Part shown: one piece after another, positions 16,773-25,142 of the stretch
Layout: every line of letters starts with the position of its first letter
Numbering within the stretch: the stretch's first letter is position 1
From: Oscillospiraceae bacterium
GTDB lineage: Bacteria > Bacillota > Clostridia > Oscillospirales > Ruminococcaceae
Length of the DNA: 64,000 nt
NCBI GenBank assembly: GCA_017518255.1
Contig: JAFWVK010000053.1
Coordinates: 27,122-91,121 of the forward strand
Direction of reading: 5' to 3'
Position numbers and translations under genes: made by a program
The notes under the pieces: model-generated
Told to the model about the DNA's origin: nothing
Database searches by the model: none
What the model saw: only the letters and a program-made list of their open reading frames with translations

Positions 16773-17012
16773 ATGGCAAACGATCAGCAGATTGATAATC
16801 TGGTAGCGCTGCTCGACGGATATGTTGAAAAAGGCGGCCATCACCTCAATGTAAATGTATTTACGCGGGATACATTGCTGGATGCACAGGCGCACCCGGA
16901 AAAGTATCCGCAGCTTACCGTTCGCGTCTCCGGATATGCCGTGAATTTCATCAAGCTGACAAAGGAACAGCAGGATGATGTCATCTCCCGTACATTCCAT
17001 GATGCACTGTGA
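16773..17012 (+). CDS. Stand-alone glycyl-radical subunit of pyruvate formate-lyase (GrcA-like)
   Basis: This 79-residue protein equals the last part of normal PFL. It begins with the helix [20 protein letters not shown], continues with [16 protein letters not shown], and contains the radical motif RVSGYAVNF with the predicted radical glycine at G54, then [15 protein letters not shown]. coli GrcA (YfiD) is a similar spare part that repairs oxygen-cleaved PflB, but there PflB keeps its own domain. Here the neighbouring catalytic chain has none, so this protein should be an obligatory subunit. GGGAGG precedes the ATG. The PFL activase encoded at 17631 would form the radical on G54. The stop overlaps the following GNAT gene. 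Confidence 0.92.
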   Translation: MANDQQIDNLVALLDGYVEKGGHHLNVNVFTRDTLLDAQAHPEKYPQLTVRVSGYAVNFIKLTKEQQDDVISRTFHDAL

Positions 17013-17565
17013 ACCTGCGGCATTGGAACTGAGACACATCACAAAGACTTCGGAGGATATGCCGCTGCTGGAGGCAATCAACACGGAGGCGATTCCGGAA
17101 TGTGAGCGGAATTCGCTGGACGATCTGCTTGACAGCGGCGCAGATGTCCTCGGCATCTATCAGAACAGCAGACCGACGGGTTTTTTTGTGCTCCGGTCGT
17201 TCCGGTCAACCAGATATCTTGCATATTTTGCCGTGCAGAAGGAACTGCGCGGACAAGGACTCGGCAGCACCGCATTGCAGGCATTGCTCAGCCGGTATCC
17301 GGACTGTCAGACCGTCGTTGAATACGAAGCGCCGGACAAAGCCGGCGATGCAAATGATATCCGGCAGCGCAGAAAGCAATTCTATCTGAGAAACGGTTTC
17401 CGGCAGACCGGCTGGAATACCTTTTACGACGGCACGGAATTTGAGCTCGGCTGCGCCGGAATCTCCTATGATGCAGCGGAATTTGCAGATTTCATCGCAT
17501 ATCTGAGTACGATTATTTCCGACCACATCCCGCAGCCGTACCGGAAGAAAATGCGGAAAGGCTGA
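17002..17565 (+). CDS. GNAT-family acetyltransferase within the pfl operon
   Basis: This protein of about 187 residues has a GNAT fold: a core strand [21 protein letters not shown] holds the acetyl-CoA loop (Q/R-G-x-G-x pattern RGQGLG), followed by helices and a final [12 protein letters not shown] strand typical of the family. Its substrate is unknown. The first codons overlap the end of the glycyl-radical gene by 11 bases, so coupled translation is likely; ATGs at 16999 and 17002 are both possible and neither has its own strong ribosome site. Its position between the radical subunit and the activase suggests a role in the same system, for example protein acetylation, but this is inference from context. 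Confidence 0.8.
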   Translation: MHCEPAALELRHITKTSEDMPLLEAINTEAIPECERNSLDDLLDSGADVLGIYQNSRPTGFFVLRSFRSTRYLAYFAVQKELRGQGLGSTALQALLSRYPDCQTVVEYEAPDKAGDANDIRQRRKQFYLRNGFRQTGWNTFYDGTEFELGCAGISYDAAEFADFIAYLSTIISDHIPQPYRKKMRKG

Positions 17566-17572
17566 ACATGCA

Positions 17573-17605
17573 CAGCCCGAAAGCGGTACGCCGTCTTTCG
17601 GGCTG
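17573..17605 (+). terminator. Strong hairpin between the GNAT gene and pflA
   Basis: CAGCCCGAAAG (17573-17583) and CTTTCGGGCTG (17595-17605) form a perfect 11-bp stem, extended inside by CGG-TACG-CCG. There is no T run after it, so it may be a partial terminator or an mRNA-processing and stability element that sets the ratio of activase to enzyme. Confidence 0.6.
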
Positions 17606-17630
17606 TCACATCATTTCGGAGGCATTTATC

Positions 17631-18407
17631 ATGCTTGGACGGATCCATTCTACGGAGAGCTTCGGAACGGTTGACGGTCCGGGCATCCGGTTCGTGGTCT
17701 TTTTTCAGGGCTGTCCGATGCGCTGCCTGTACTGCCACAATCCGGATACATGGCTGAAAGAGGGCGGGCATACGGAAACCGTTGCTTCCCTGCTTGCCCT
17801 TTACCGCCGCAATGCGGTGTTCTACCGGAACGGCGGCATTACCTGCACGGGCGGAGAGCCGATGATGCAGATGCCCTTTCTGACGGAGCTTTTTACCGCT
17901 GCGAAAAAAGAGCAGATTCACACATGCCTCGATACCTCCGGCATCTGCTTTCTGCCCGATAATCCGGAGCCTTTCCGGACGCTTCTTTCCGTGACGGATT
18001 TGGTTATGCTGGATATCAAGCATATTGATGCGGAAAAGCACCGCGAACTGACCGGACATTCCAACAGCAGGATTTTACAGTTTGCGGATTTTGTCTCGGA
18101 ATGCGGCGTGCCGGTCTGGATCCGGCATGTGGTTGTGCCGGGACTGACCGATGACAGCGCAGAACAGGAGCGGCTCGGTTACCGCATCGGCGGACTGAAA
18201 ACGCTGCAAGGGCTGGATGTGCTGCCGTATCATGACATGGGCAAAAAAAAATATGAGGAACTGGGGATTCCGTATCCGCTGAAGGATACACTGCCCGCTT
18301 CTGCGGAGCAGGCGGCTGCGGCAAAGGAATGCATTCTCCGCGGCATCAGAAAGCGCCTCCTGCACGAAGCGGAAAGCACTGTGCTTCCGTCCTCCTCAAA
18401 CGGCTGA
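17631..18407 (+). CDS. pflA: Pyruvate formate-lyase activating enzyme (radical SAM)
   Basis: This 258-residue enzyme uses S-adenosylmethionine and a [4Fe-4S] cluster to generate the glycyl radical on PFL. The N-terminal GRIHSTESFGTVDGPGIRFV is the classic activase start. The cluster motif CPMRCLYC has cysteines 28, 32 and 35 (CX3CX2C), followed by CTGGEPMMQ for SAM binding and LDIKHIDAEKH. It lacks the extra ferredoxin insert of other glycyl-radical activases, as expected for PFL. I chose the ATG at 17631, 8 bases after GGAGG; an upstream in-frame ATG lies before the hairpin. Its protein target here must be the separate 79-residue glycyl-radical subunit. Confidence 0.95.
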   Translation: MLGRIHSTESFGTVDGPGIRFVVFFQGCPMRCLYCHNPDTWLKEGGHTETVASLLALYRRNAVFYRNGGITCTGGEPMMQMPFLTELFTAAKKEQIHTCLDTSGICFLPDNPEPFRTLLSVTDLVMLDIKHIDAEKHRELTGHSNSRILQFADFVSECGVPVWIRHVVVPGLTDDSAEQERLGYRIGGLKTLQGLDVLPYHDMGKKKYEELGIPYPLKDTLPASAEQAAAAKECILRGIRKRLLHEAESTVLPSSSNG

Positions 18408-18518
18408 AACCGCTCTTACCCTTGGAAACCGCTGAATAAATCCCGCCTGACGGTTTGGCGCGCAGCCTTGCGCACCGGATTGATTCCGCGGTTTTCTTGC
18501 GAAAGGATTACGAAATAT

Positions 18519-20207
18519 ATGCTCATTCGTATCGTCGATGTGCTCGGCATTTTGATTCCGCTTGCCGGCATCTATGCGCTGATGCGCAAGCATCAGCAGA
18601 GTGAAAGTACGGTCAGGCTGATGCTGACCAGCCTCGGCTCTCTGATTATGAACAGCGGATATTTGTTTATGGCACTGGCGGATACCGAATCGGAAGCGGC
18701 TGTCGCGCTTCAGTTTGAATTTCTCGGAAATGCGCTCTTTTTCTACTTTTTTCTGACATTTTTGCTCTCGTATCTGCATCTGCGCATTCCGTGGCGCGCC
18801 ATGATGATCTGGGCGGCAACGGAAACGCTGAATGTGATTCTCTTCTGGGGAGAAAGCCTGCGCGGGCTGTTTTTCGGGAAAATCCGCTTTACTTATCATA
18901 CCGGACTGGATGTCTATTCCGTGCAGCTGGGGGATTCGCTGCTTTACCGGCTGCGCTATATCGCAATCGGAATTATGCTGATCTGCGGGGTGTGCTTTGT
19001 CGCCGGAAGAACAGTTCTGATCCGGCTGACCTCGGAACGCCGGAATCTGCTCCGGCTGGCGGGTGCGCAGTCTGTTCTGGTTCTGCTGATCGGCCTGCAG
19101 CTCTTTGTGCAGCCGGAAATCGACCTCGTGCCGATCTGTTCGGCGCTGGCACTGCTGCCGGTTGTAATCAGTATGCTGACGGACGGCTTTTTCGGTGTCA
19201 CCGACTCCGGTCATGAGTGGGTTTTCCGGCAGATGGAGAATGCCTATATCATCACAGACAGCCTCTACGGTTATCTCGATGCCAACCCGCAGGCAAAGGA
19301 ACTGTTTCCGGAACTGAAAAAACTGGGGCTGAATAAGCCGATTCCCGATACCATCCGGAAAATCTTTGATTTCAGCGCGGAGCAGTTTCGCCTTTCGGAC
19401 AGGATTTACAGCAAAAAGGTGACAGAGCTTCAGCATCAGGGGCAGACGGTCGGATACGGCCTGCTGCTGGAGGATGTTTCAGAGCAGCTGAAATATCTGA
19501 ACCTGCTGAACGACTACAATGACCGCCTGCAAACGGAAGTCAGCGAAAAAACCAGACATATCCAGAAAGTGCAGAATTCCATCATCACCGGCATGGCGAG
19601 CGTTGTCGAAAGCAGAGACAACAGCACCGGCGGCCATATCAACCGGACCAGCATGGTTGTGCGGATTTTTGCGGAGAAGCTGAAAGAAAAAGAGGATACG
19701 CTGCATCTTGATGCACGGTTCCTGATGAATGTTGCAAAAGCCGCCCCGATGCATGACATCGGAAAGATTGCAATTGCCGACACGGTTCTCCGGAAGCCCG
19801 GCATTTTCACGCAGGAAGAATACGAAATCATGAAGCGGCATCCTTCCGAGGGCGCACGGATTCTGAAAAACATTCTGCGGGAAGTCGATGATGAGGAGTT
19901 TGTAAATATCGCGCTGAATGTTGCACATTATCACCACGAAAAATGGGACGGAACGGGCTATCCGACACACCGTTCCGGCGAGGATATTCCCGTTGAGGCG
20001 CGGATTATGGCACTGGCGGATGTGTTTGATGCGCTGGTCAGCGAGCGCTGCTATAAGGAGGCATTCCCGTTTGAAACAGCCTTTGATATGATGGAGGCTT
20101 CGCTCGGAACCCAGTTTGATCCGGTGCTCGGCAAAGTGTTTCTGGAATGCAGGGATGACCTGATTCAGCTTTATACGGAAATGGAACAGAACGAACAAAC
20201 CGCGTGA
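18519..20207 (+). CDS. Membrane HD-GYP phosphodiesterase (7TM-PAS-HD-GYP)
   Basis: This protein of about 562 residues has an N-terminal membrane region of about seven helices (residues 1-225, of the histidine-kinase N-terminal 7TM type), a PAS-like segment (about 240-345, HEWVFRQMENAYIITDSLYG), a short coiled coil, and an HD-GYP domain. The metal dyad is H412-D413 in APMHDIGKIA and the signature is GTGYP ending at 482; HHEKWDG and the DVFDAL segment are also intact. It probably degrades cyclic-di-GMP in response to a membrane signal. The ATG at 18519 follows AAAGGA by 11 bases; an upstream in-frame start would add 17 residues. It is 40 bases upstream of a GGDEF gene, forming a matched turnover pair. 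Confidence 0.9.
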   Translation: MLIRIVDVLGILIPLAGIYALMRKHQQSESTVRLMLTSLGSLIMNSGYLFMALADTESEAAVALQFEFLGNALFFYFFLTFLLSYLHLRIPWRAMMIWAATETLNVILFWGESLRGLFFGKIRFTYHTGLDVYSVQLGDSLLYRLRYIAIGIMLICGVCFVAGRTVLIRLTSERRNLLRLAGAQSVLVLLIGLQLFVQPEIDLVPICSALALLPVVISMLTDGFFGVTDSGHEWVFRQMENAYIITDSLYGYLDANPQAKELFPELKKLGLNKPIPDTIRKIFDFSAEQFRLSDRIYSKKVTELQHQGQTVGYGLLLEDVSEQLKYLNLLNDYNDRLQTEVSEKTRHIQKVQNSIITGMASVVESRDNSTGGHINRTSMVVRIFAEKLKEKEDTLHLDARFLMNVAKAAPMHDIGKIAIADTVLRKPGIFTQEEYEIMKRHPSEGARILKNILREVDDEEFVNIALNVAHYHHEKWDGTGYPTHRSGEDIPVEARIMALADVFDALVSERCYKEAFPFETAFDMMEASLGTQFDPVLGKVFLECRDDLIQLYTEMEQNEQTA

Positions 20208-20246
20208 GCAGTCAGGCGGTCAGCGGCAAAGGAGGGAAATCAGCTC

Positions 20247-22166
20247 ATGCAGTATCCTGTGATCGGTGTATGTCTTTCAACTGTTCAGGAGGAGGACCGG
20301 CTCTATTTCATCAGGAGTCTGAATCAGCATGCCGTTGCTAACGGTTACCGGCTTATGATCTTTCAGACCTGTTCGGATCTCTTTGACGCACAGACTGCCA
20401 GCAATGAAGGTGAGATTACGGTCTTTCAGCTGATTCCTTATGAGAAGCTCTCTGCGATGATTCTTCTGCCGCAGTTTCTCTATAATCATCCGCTCCTGAA
20501 CAGAGTGATCTCGGAATGCAGGGCGCGGAAAATACCCGTGATTTCCATTGACCGGCAGATGCTTGGCTGTACCTGCTTTGCCTTTGCCTATGCAGATATT
20601 TTTGAGCAGCTCTGCCGGCATGTGATTGATGTTCACCATGCCAAAAAGCTGATGATGATTGCAGGAACAAAGGGAAACAGCTTTTCTGAAAGCCGGATTG
20701 CGGCATTCCGGAAAGCTGTGACAGAAAGCGGTCTGGATTTCGATGAATCCATGATCGGATACGGCGATTTCTGGAATGAACCGACCGAGGATGCGCTGGA
20801 CAAGTGGTTCGTTATTGAAAAGCGTCCCCTTCCGGATGCCATCATCTGCGCAAACGATTCTATGGCGATTACGGTTACCAACTGGCTGCAGCGGAGAGGT
20901 TACCGCGTCCCGGAGGACTGCATCGTGACCGGCTTCGACAGCATTCAGCAGGCGGAGTATCATGTTCCGCATCTGACAACCTGTCAGCAGGATTACGATA
21001 AAATGGGCAGAGAACTGATTGCGGTTATCGGGAGGCTGCGGAACGGAGAGCGGGTTCCCGTTTACAATGTCATCGGGTTCCATATGCACCTGTCACAGTC
21101 CTGCGGCTGCGAAAAGATCGGATTCCGGAATATCAACAGGGCAATGGATGAACTGTTCCAGCGCGTCCGGATTGTCAATAACCGGCAGGATATGATGTGT
21201 ACGCTTCAGGCTGCAATTTCCGAGATGAAGTCGGTCGAGGAGCTTTCCTCGGTTTTGATTGAAAAATTTGTCTTTCATACCAGTATTTTTGCCGTCAATG
21301 ACGATTTGTTCCGCGTTCCGGATTTCGGCTGCAATCACAGAAAAGACCTTGCGTTCAGCGAGCAGATTGATGTGATTTATCACCGGTATTTCTGGCACAA
21401 AAAAGAGCGCTGCACCATTCCGCGGACGGAGCTGATTCCCGACCTTGACCGGATGCTGAGACGGGAGGAACCGGTCATTGTCTGTGTGCTGCATCATCTG
21501 GATCTGGTTCTCGGATACTGCGTGTTCCAGACGGAGGTTTCCGTCAATGAATACGAGAAAATCTTTACGTTTATGAGCGCAGTGAATGCATCTTTCGGCG
21601 CCTTTCACAGCAGAATGCAGATTCAGGCAATCAACGATCAGCTCAAAAGCGTCAATGCGGAGCTGGAAAAGCTGTATGTTCATGACTATCTGACCGGGCT
21701 CTATAACCGCCGCGGTTTTTATAAGCAGTTCCGGCTGATGCAAGAGGCACAGACAACACCTGCAAATGCGTTCCTGATTTCTGCGGATCTTGACAGATTG
21801 AAGTATATCAACGATTCTTTCGGGCATCTTGAGGGTGACAACGCAATCTGCACGATTGCACAGGCGCTTCTTCATGCTGCGGGCGAGGGCGATATCGTCG
21901 CAAGATTCGGCGGAGATGAATTTGCAGTCGGCGGCATTCTTCCCGCGGAGGATGCCGAGGCACACTATGCTGCATTCCGCGGGAAATTCCTGCGCTATCT
22001 CGAAAAATACAACGAGCTCTCTCAGAATCCCTATCCGGTTGAGGCAAGCATCGGATATTACGCGGAAGCGCTGAACAGCGACTTTGATCTGGATAATATG
22101 ATAAAAGTCGCCGATGACCGTATGTATGCGGAAAAGCTCCTGCACAAAAAAGCAAGGCTCGAATGA
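20247..22166 (+). CDS. GGDEF diguanylate cyclase with a LacI-like ligand-binding sensor
   Basis: Residues 1 to about 285 of this 639-residue protein resemble a periplasmic-binding/LacI-type sensor (start VIGVCLSTVQEED, central ADIFEQLCRHVIDVHHAKK, DAIICANDSMAITVTNWLQRRG, and GFDSIQQAEY). There is no DNA-binding head, signal peptide or membrane helix, so it senses in the cytosol. A GAF-like middle (about 310-460) and a helix precede a GGDEF domain with FGGDEF at 554-559 and the DYLTGLYNRRGF start. The inhibitory RxxD site is degenerate (GEGD), so product inhibition is probably absent. It should make cyclic-di-GMP when a small ligand, perhaps a sugar, binds. AGGAGG precedes the ATG. Confidence 0.88.
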   Translation: MQYPVIGVCLSTVQEEDRLYFIRSLNQHAVANGYRLMIFQTCSDLFDAQTASNEGEITVFQLIPYEKLSAMILLPQFLYNHPLLNRVISECRARKIPVISIDRQMLGCTCFAFAYADIFEQLCRHVIDVHHAKKLMMIAGTKGNSFSESRIAAFRKAVTESGLDFDESMIGYGDFWNEPTEDALDKWFVIEKRPLPDAIICANDSMAITVTNWLQRRGYRVPEDCIVTGFDSIQQAEYHVPHLTTCQQDYDKMGRELIAVIGRLRNGERVPVYNVIGFHMHLSQSCGCEKIGFRNINRAMDELFQRVRIVNNRQDMMCTLQAAISEMKSVEELSSVLIEKFVFHTSIFAVNDDLFRVPDFGCNHRKDLAFSEQIDVIYHRYFWHKKERCTIPRTELIPDLDRMLRREEPVIVCVLHHLDLVLGYCVFQTEVSVNEYEKIFTFMSAVNASFGAFHSRMQIQAINDQLKSVNAELEKLYVHDYLTGLYNRRGFYKQFRLMQEAQTTPANAFLISADLDRLKYINDSFGHLEGDNAICTIAQALLHAAGEGDIVARFGGDEFAVGGILPAEDAEAHYAAFRGKFLRYLEKYNELSQNPYPVEASIGYYAEALNSDFDLDNMIKVADDRMYAEKLLHKKARLE

Positions 22167-22217
22167 AGGAAGAATGCCCTGCTTACGCAGTTTCTGTAAG
22201 AAAATCAGAAAAAGGTC

Positions 22218-22246
22218 TTGCAAAAAAGTCTGAAAAATGCTATAAT
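22218..22246 (+). promoter_or_regulatory. Promoter of pssA-psd
   Basis: TTGCAA (22218-22223) and TATAAT (22241-22246) are 17 bases apart, with an extended TGC before the -10 box. Confidence 0.75.
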
Positions 22247-22299
22247 AGAAGATGAGAGTTTGCACATTTGTGCGCATCAACCAAAAGAAGGGAACTTTT

Positions 22300-22932
22300 A
22301 TGATCGGATATTACAGCTATACCGTAATTCTGACTTATGTCGGATTTGTCTGCGGTTCGCTCGGACTGTATTTAGCCGCAAGCGGAAGCACGAACGGCGC
22401 AATTGTTATGCTGCTGCTGGCAGGCTTTTGTGATATGTTTGACGGAAAGGTCGCGAAAACCAAAAAGAACCGGACACCGCAGGAATCGCGGTTCGGCATT
22501 CAGATTGATTCACTCTCGGATATGGTCTGCTTCGGACTGCTTCCGCCGATGATTGCATTCAGCTGCGGCACTGTCCTCCGCAAGCCGATCAGTATCGCCG
22601 TATTCAGCTGCTTCAGCCTTGCGGCACTGATCCGTCTGGCGTATTTCAATGTCTCGGAGGAGGAGCGGCAGCAGGTGACAACCGAACGCCGAAAGGTTTA
22701 TGAGGGGCTTCCGGTTACGTCCGTCGCACTGATTATTCCGCTTCTGTTTGCATTCCGGAAGGATCTCGGCTCCAATTTCCCGACAGTCTGTACGATTGTC
22801 TACGCTTTGATTGCCTGTGCATTCATCACGCGCTTTACATTGAAGAAGCCCGGAATGCGCACCATGCTGCTGTTCATCGCAGCCGGCGCACTGGAGCTTC
22901 TGCTGCTGATTTTTAAGCATAAACACGGCTGA
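22300..22932 (+). CDS. pssA: CDP-diacylglycerol-serine O-phosphatidyltransferase
   Basis: This 210-residue membrane enzyme makes phosphatidylserine from CDP-diacylglycerol and serine. The CDP-alcohol phosphotransferase motif is present: D45, D48-G49, A52 (DGKVAK instead of the usual DGxxAR), G66, D70 and D74. It has about six hydrophobic helices. The start at 22300 follows GAAGGGA; an earlier in-frame ATG would add 16 polar residues that do not fit the family. It precedes psd by 31 bases, and the two steps together give phosphatidylethanolamine. The family also makes other phospholipids, but the psd neighbour settles the choice. Confidence 0.92.
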   Translation: MIGYYSYTVILTYVGFVCGSLGLYLAASGSTNGAIVMLLLAGFCDMFDGKVAKTKKNRTPQESRFGIQIDSLSDMVCFGLLPPMIAFSCGTVLRKPISIAVFSCFSLAALIRLAYFNVSEEERQQVTTERRKVYEGLPVTSVALIIPLLFAFRKDLGSNFPTVCTIVYALIACAFITRFTLKKPGMRTMLLFIAAGALELLLLIFKHKHG

Positions 22933-22963
22933 TTGCCGTAACCCGAAAGGAAGGTGCCCGGCT

Positions 22964-23923
22964 ATGGCAGAAGAACAGACCGCTTTGCCGGATGCGGAAA
23001 TGCATCAGACAGAAGAACCTGCGAAAACCGGTGCCGCAATCTGCGATCTCGCCGGGAATCCCGTTGCGGATTCCTGCGCAAAACAGGGGAAGCTGCTGGG
23101 GCTGCTCTACGGAACTGCGCCGGGGCGTGCCGCGCTGAAGCTGCTGACCAAACCGGTTGTTTCCAAGGCTGCCGGGCTGGCGCTGAGCCATCCGCTTTCG
23201 ACGGTTGCGATTCCGCCGTTTGTCCTGACCAAGCATATCCGGATGAAGGATTTTGCCGAGGAAAAATTCCGCAGCTTCAATGCGTTTTTTACAAGACCCG
23301 TCAAGCCGGAGGCAAGACCTGTTGACCGGTTCCCGCAGGCGCTGATTTCTCCCTGTGATGCAAAGCTGACCGTAGTCCCGATTGATGCGGAAACCCATTT
23401 TCAGGTCAAGGGCGCGGATTACAGCCTTTCGGCATTTGTAGGCTGCAAGCGGCTTGCGAAACGCTATGAGGGCGGACAATGCCTGATTTTCCGGCTGACC
23501 CCGGACGATTATCACCGGTATTGTTATCCGGATGATTGCCGCATCGGAAAAACCCGCCTGATTGAAGGCGTGCTGCATACAGTTAATCCCGTTTCGGCAA
23601 AGTATGTCAAGGTCTATCACCGCAACACCAGAACGGTGACAATGCTGGATACCGTGCATTTCGGGCATGTGCTTCAGATCGAGGTCGGTGCGATGTTTGT
23701 CGGAAAAATTGTCAATCATCCGCACGGAGACTGTGCTGCGAGAGGTATCGAAAAAGGATATTTTGAATTCGGCGGTTCAACAATTGTGCTGATTCTGGAA
23801 AAGGATGCAGCAGTTCTGTATGAACAGATTCTCCGTAATTCCGAGAACGGTGCAGAAACCGTGGTACGCTACGGCTCCCGCATCGGAACGGCGAATCCGG
23901 CGTTTCTCCGTACACAGGAATAA
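22964..23923 (+). CDS. psd: Phosphatidylserine decarboxylase proenzyme
   Basis: This 319-residue proenzyme decarboxylates phosphatidylserine. Near the C-terminus the self-cleavage site GGST is present, with S272 predicted to become the pyruvoyl group; the catalytic aspartate region is SPCDAKLTVV and the histidines lie in DDYHRYCYPD and VNHPHGDCAARG. The N-terminal 60 residues are acidic and variable. Processing yields a beta chain of about 271 residues and a short alpha chain of about 48. AAAGGAAGG precedes the ATG. It is the second gene of the pssA operon, which ends at the strong hairpin at 23956-23990. Confidence 0.94.
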   Translation: MAEEQTALPDAEMHQTEEPAKTGAAICDLAGNPVADSCAKQGKLLGLLYGTAPGRAALKLLTKPVVSKAAGLALSHPLSTVAIPPFVLTKHIRMKDFAEEKFRSFNAFFTRPVKPEARPVDRFPQALISPCDAKLTVVPIDAETHFQVKGADYSLSAFVGCKRLAKRYEGGQCLIFRLTPDDYHRYCYPDDCRIGKTRLIEGVLHTVNPVSAKYVKVYHRNTRTVTMLDTVHFGHVLQIEVGAMFVGKIVNHPHGDCAARGIEKGYFEFGGSTIVLILEKDAAVLYEQILRNSENGAETVVRYGSRIGTANPAFLRTQE

Positions 23924-23955
23924 CAGCGCCGCATTGCGGACATTCATCTTAAAAT

Positions 23956-23990
23956 AAAACCCGGTATTCCAGTTTGGAATACCGGGTTTT
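23956..23990. terminator. Bidirectional terminator between psd and glf
   Basis: AAAACCCGGTATTCC (23956-23970) and GGAATACCGGGTTTT (23976-23990) form a perfect 15-bp stem around AGTTT. With A and T runs at its base it can stop transcripts from psd (+) and from the polysaccharide operon (-). Confidence 0.9.
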
Positions 23991-24029
23991 GCTTGACGGT
24001 GAAATAAGGATTCTTTCGCTGCCTGCCGT

Positions 24030-25142
24030 TCAGCCAAGCAGCTTCTCCGACATTTCCAATGCGGATGCAATCACGGCGTCCATGTCATAATACTTATATT
24101 CGCCGAGTCTGCCGCCGAAAATGACTTTGCTTTCCTGTTCGGCAAGTGTCTTATACTTTGCATACAGTGCGCTGTTTTTCTCGTCGTTGACCGGATAATA
24201 GGGCTCATCACCCGGTTTCCATTCAGAGGAATACTCGCGGCTGATAACAGTTTTGGGCAGATCGTTTCCGTCTGCATCCTTGCCGAATTCAAACCACTTA
24301 TGCTCAATGATGCGTGTCCACGGTGTTTCGCGGTCTGTGTAGTTGACGGCAGCATTGCCCTGATAGTTCGGAATGTCAAGCAGCTCATTTTCAAAGCGAA
24401 CGCTGCGGTATTCCAGCGTGCCGAGCCTGAAATCAAAGAACGCATCAATCGGGCCGGTGTAAACGACCTTTTCTGCCAAAGCATCCAGCTCTGCTTTGTG
24501 CTCAAAATAGTCTGTATTCAGGCGGACTTCGATCCCGTTCAGCATATTGGCGACCATCTGCGTATAGCCGCCGACCGGAATGCCCTGATAGAGTGCGTTA
24601 AAATAGTTGTTATCAAAGGTCAGGCGAACGGGAAGCCGCTTGATGATAAATGCAGGGAGATCCTTGCAGTCACGCCCCCACTGCTTTTCGGTATACCCCT
24701 TAATCAGTTTCTCGTAAATATCACGGCCGACCAGTGAGATTGCCTGTTCTTCGAGGTTCTGCGGCTCACCGGTAATCTCCTTGCGCTGCTCTGCGATTTT
24801 CGCGGCGGCTTCTTCCGGCGTCACGACACCCCACATTTTATTGAAGGTATACATATTGAACGGGAGCGAGAAAAGTTCTCCCTTATAATTTGCAACCGGT
24901 GAATTTGTAAACCGGTTGAAAACAGCAAACTGTGTAATATAATTCCATACTTTTGTATTGTTGGTATGGAAAATATGTGCGCCGTATTTATGAACGTGAA
25001 TGCCCTCTACATCTTCGGTATATACATTACCGGCAATATTCGGGCGTTTGTCGATGACAAGAACACTCTTGCCCGCTTTTTTTGCTTCGTGTGCAAAGAC
25101 TGCACCGTACAGTCCGGCACCGACTACCAGATAATCATACAT
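24030..25142 (-). CDS. glf: UDP-galactopyranose mutase
   Basis: This 370-residue flavoenzyme interconverts UDP-galactopyranose and UDP-galactofuranose, which implies galactofuranose in the surface polymer. It begins with the FAD motif DYLVVGAGLYGAVFA and has VIDKRPNIAGN, HKYGAHIFHTN, the VNYTDRETPWTRIIEHK segment with substrate-binding residues, and an ISREYSSEW stretch, all hallmarks of bacterial Glf. It is the last gene of the long minus-strand operon and overlaps the flippase gene by 8 bases. No recognisable galactofuranosyltransferase beyond the single GT2 is present. Confidence 0.96.
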   Translation of the reverse strand: MYDYLVVGAGLYGAVFAHEAKKAGKSVLVIDKRPNIAGNVYTEDVEGIHVHKYGAHIFHTNNTKVWNYITQFAVFNRFTNSPVANYKGELFSLPFNMYTFNKMWGVVTPEEAAAKIAEQRKEITGEPQNLEEQAISLVGRDIYEKLIKGYTEKQWGRDCKDLPAFIIKRLPVRLTFDNNYFNALYQGIPVGGYTQMVANMLNGIEVRLNTDYFEHKAELDALAEKVVYTGPIDAFFDFRLGTLEYRSVRFENELLDIPNYQGNAAVNYTDRETPWTRIIEHKWFEFGKDADGNDLPKTVISREYSSEWKPGDEPYYPVNDEKNSALYAKYKTLAEQESKVIFGGRLGEYKYYDMDAVIASALEMSEKLLG

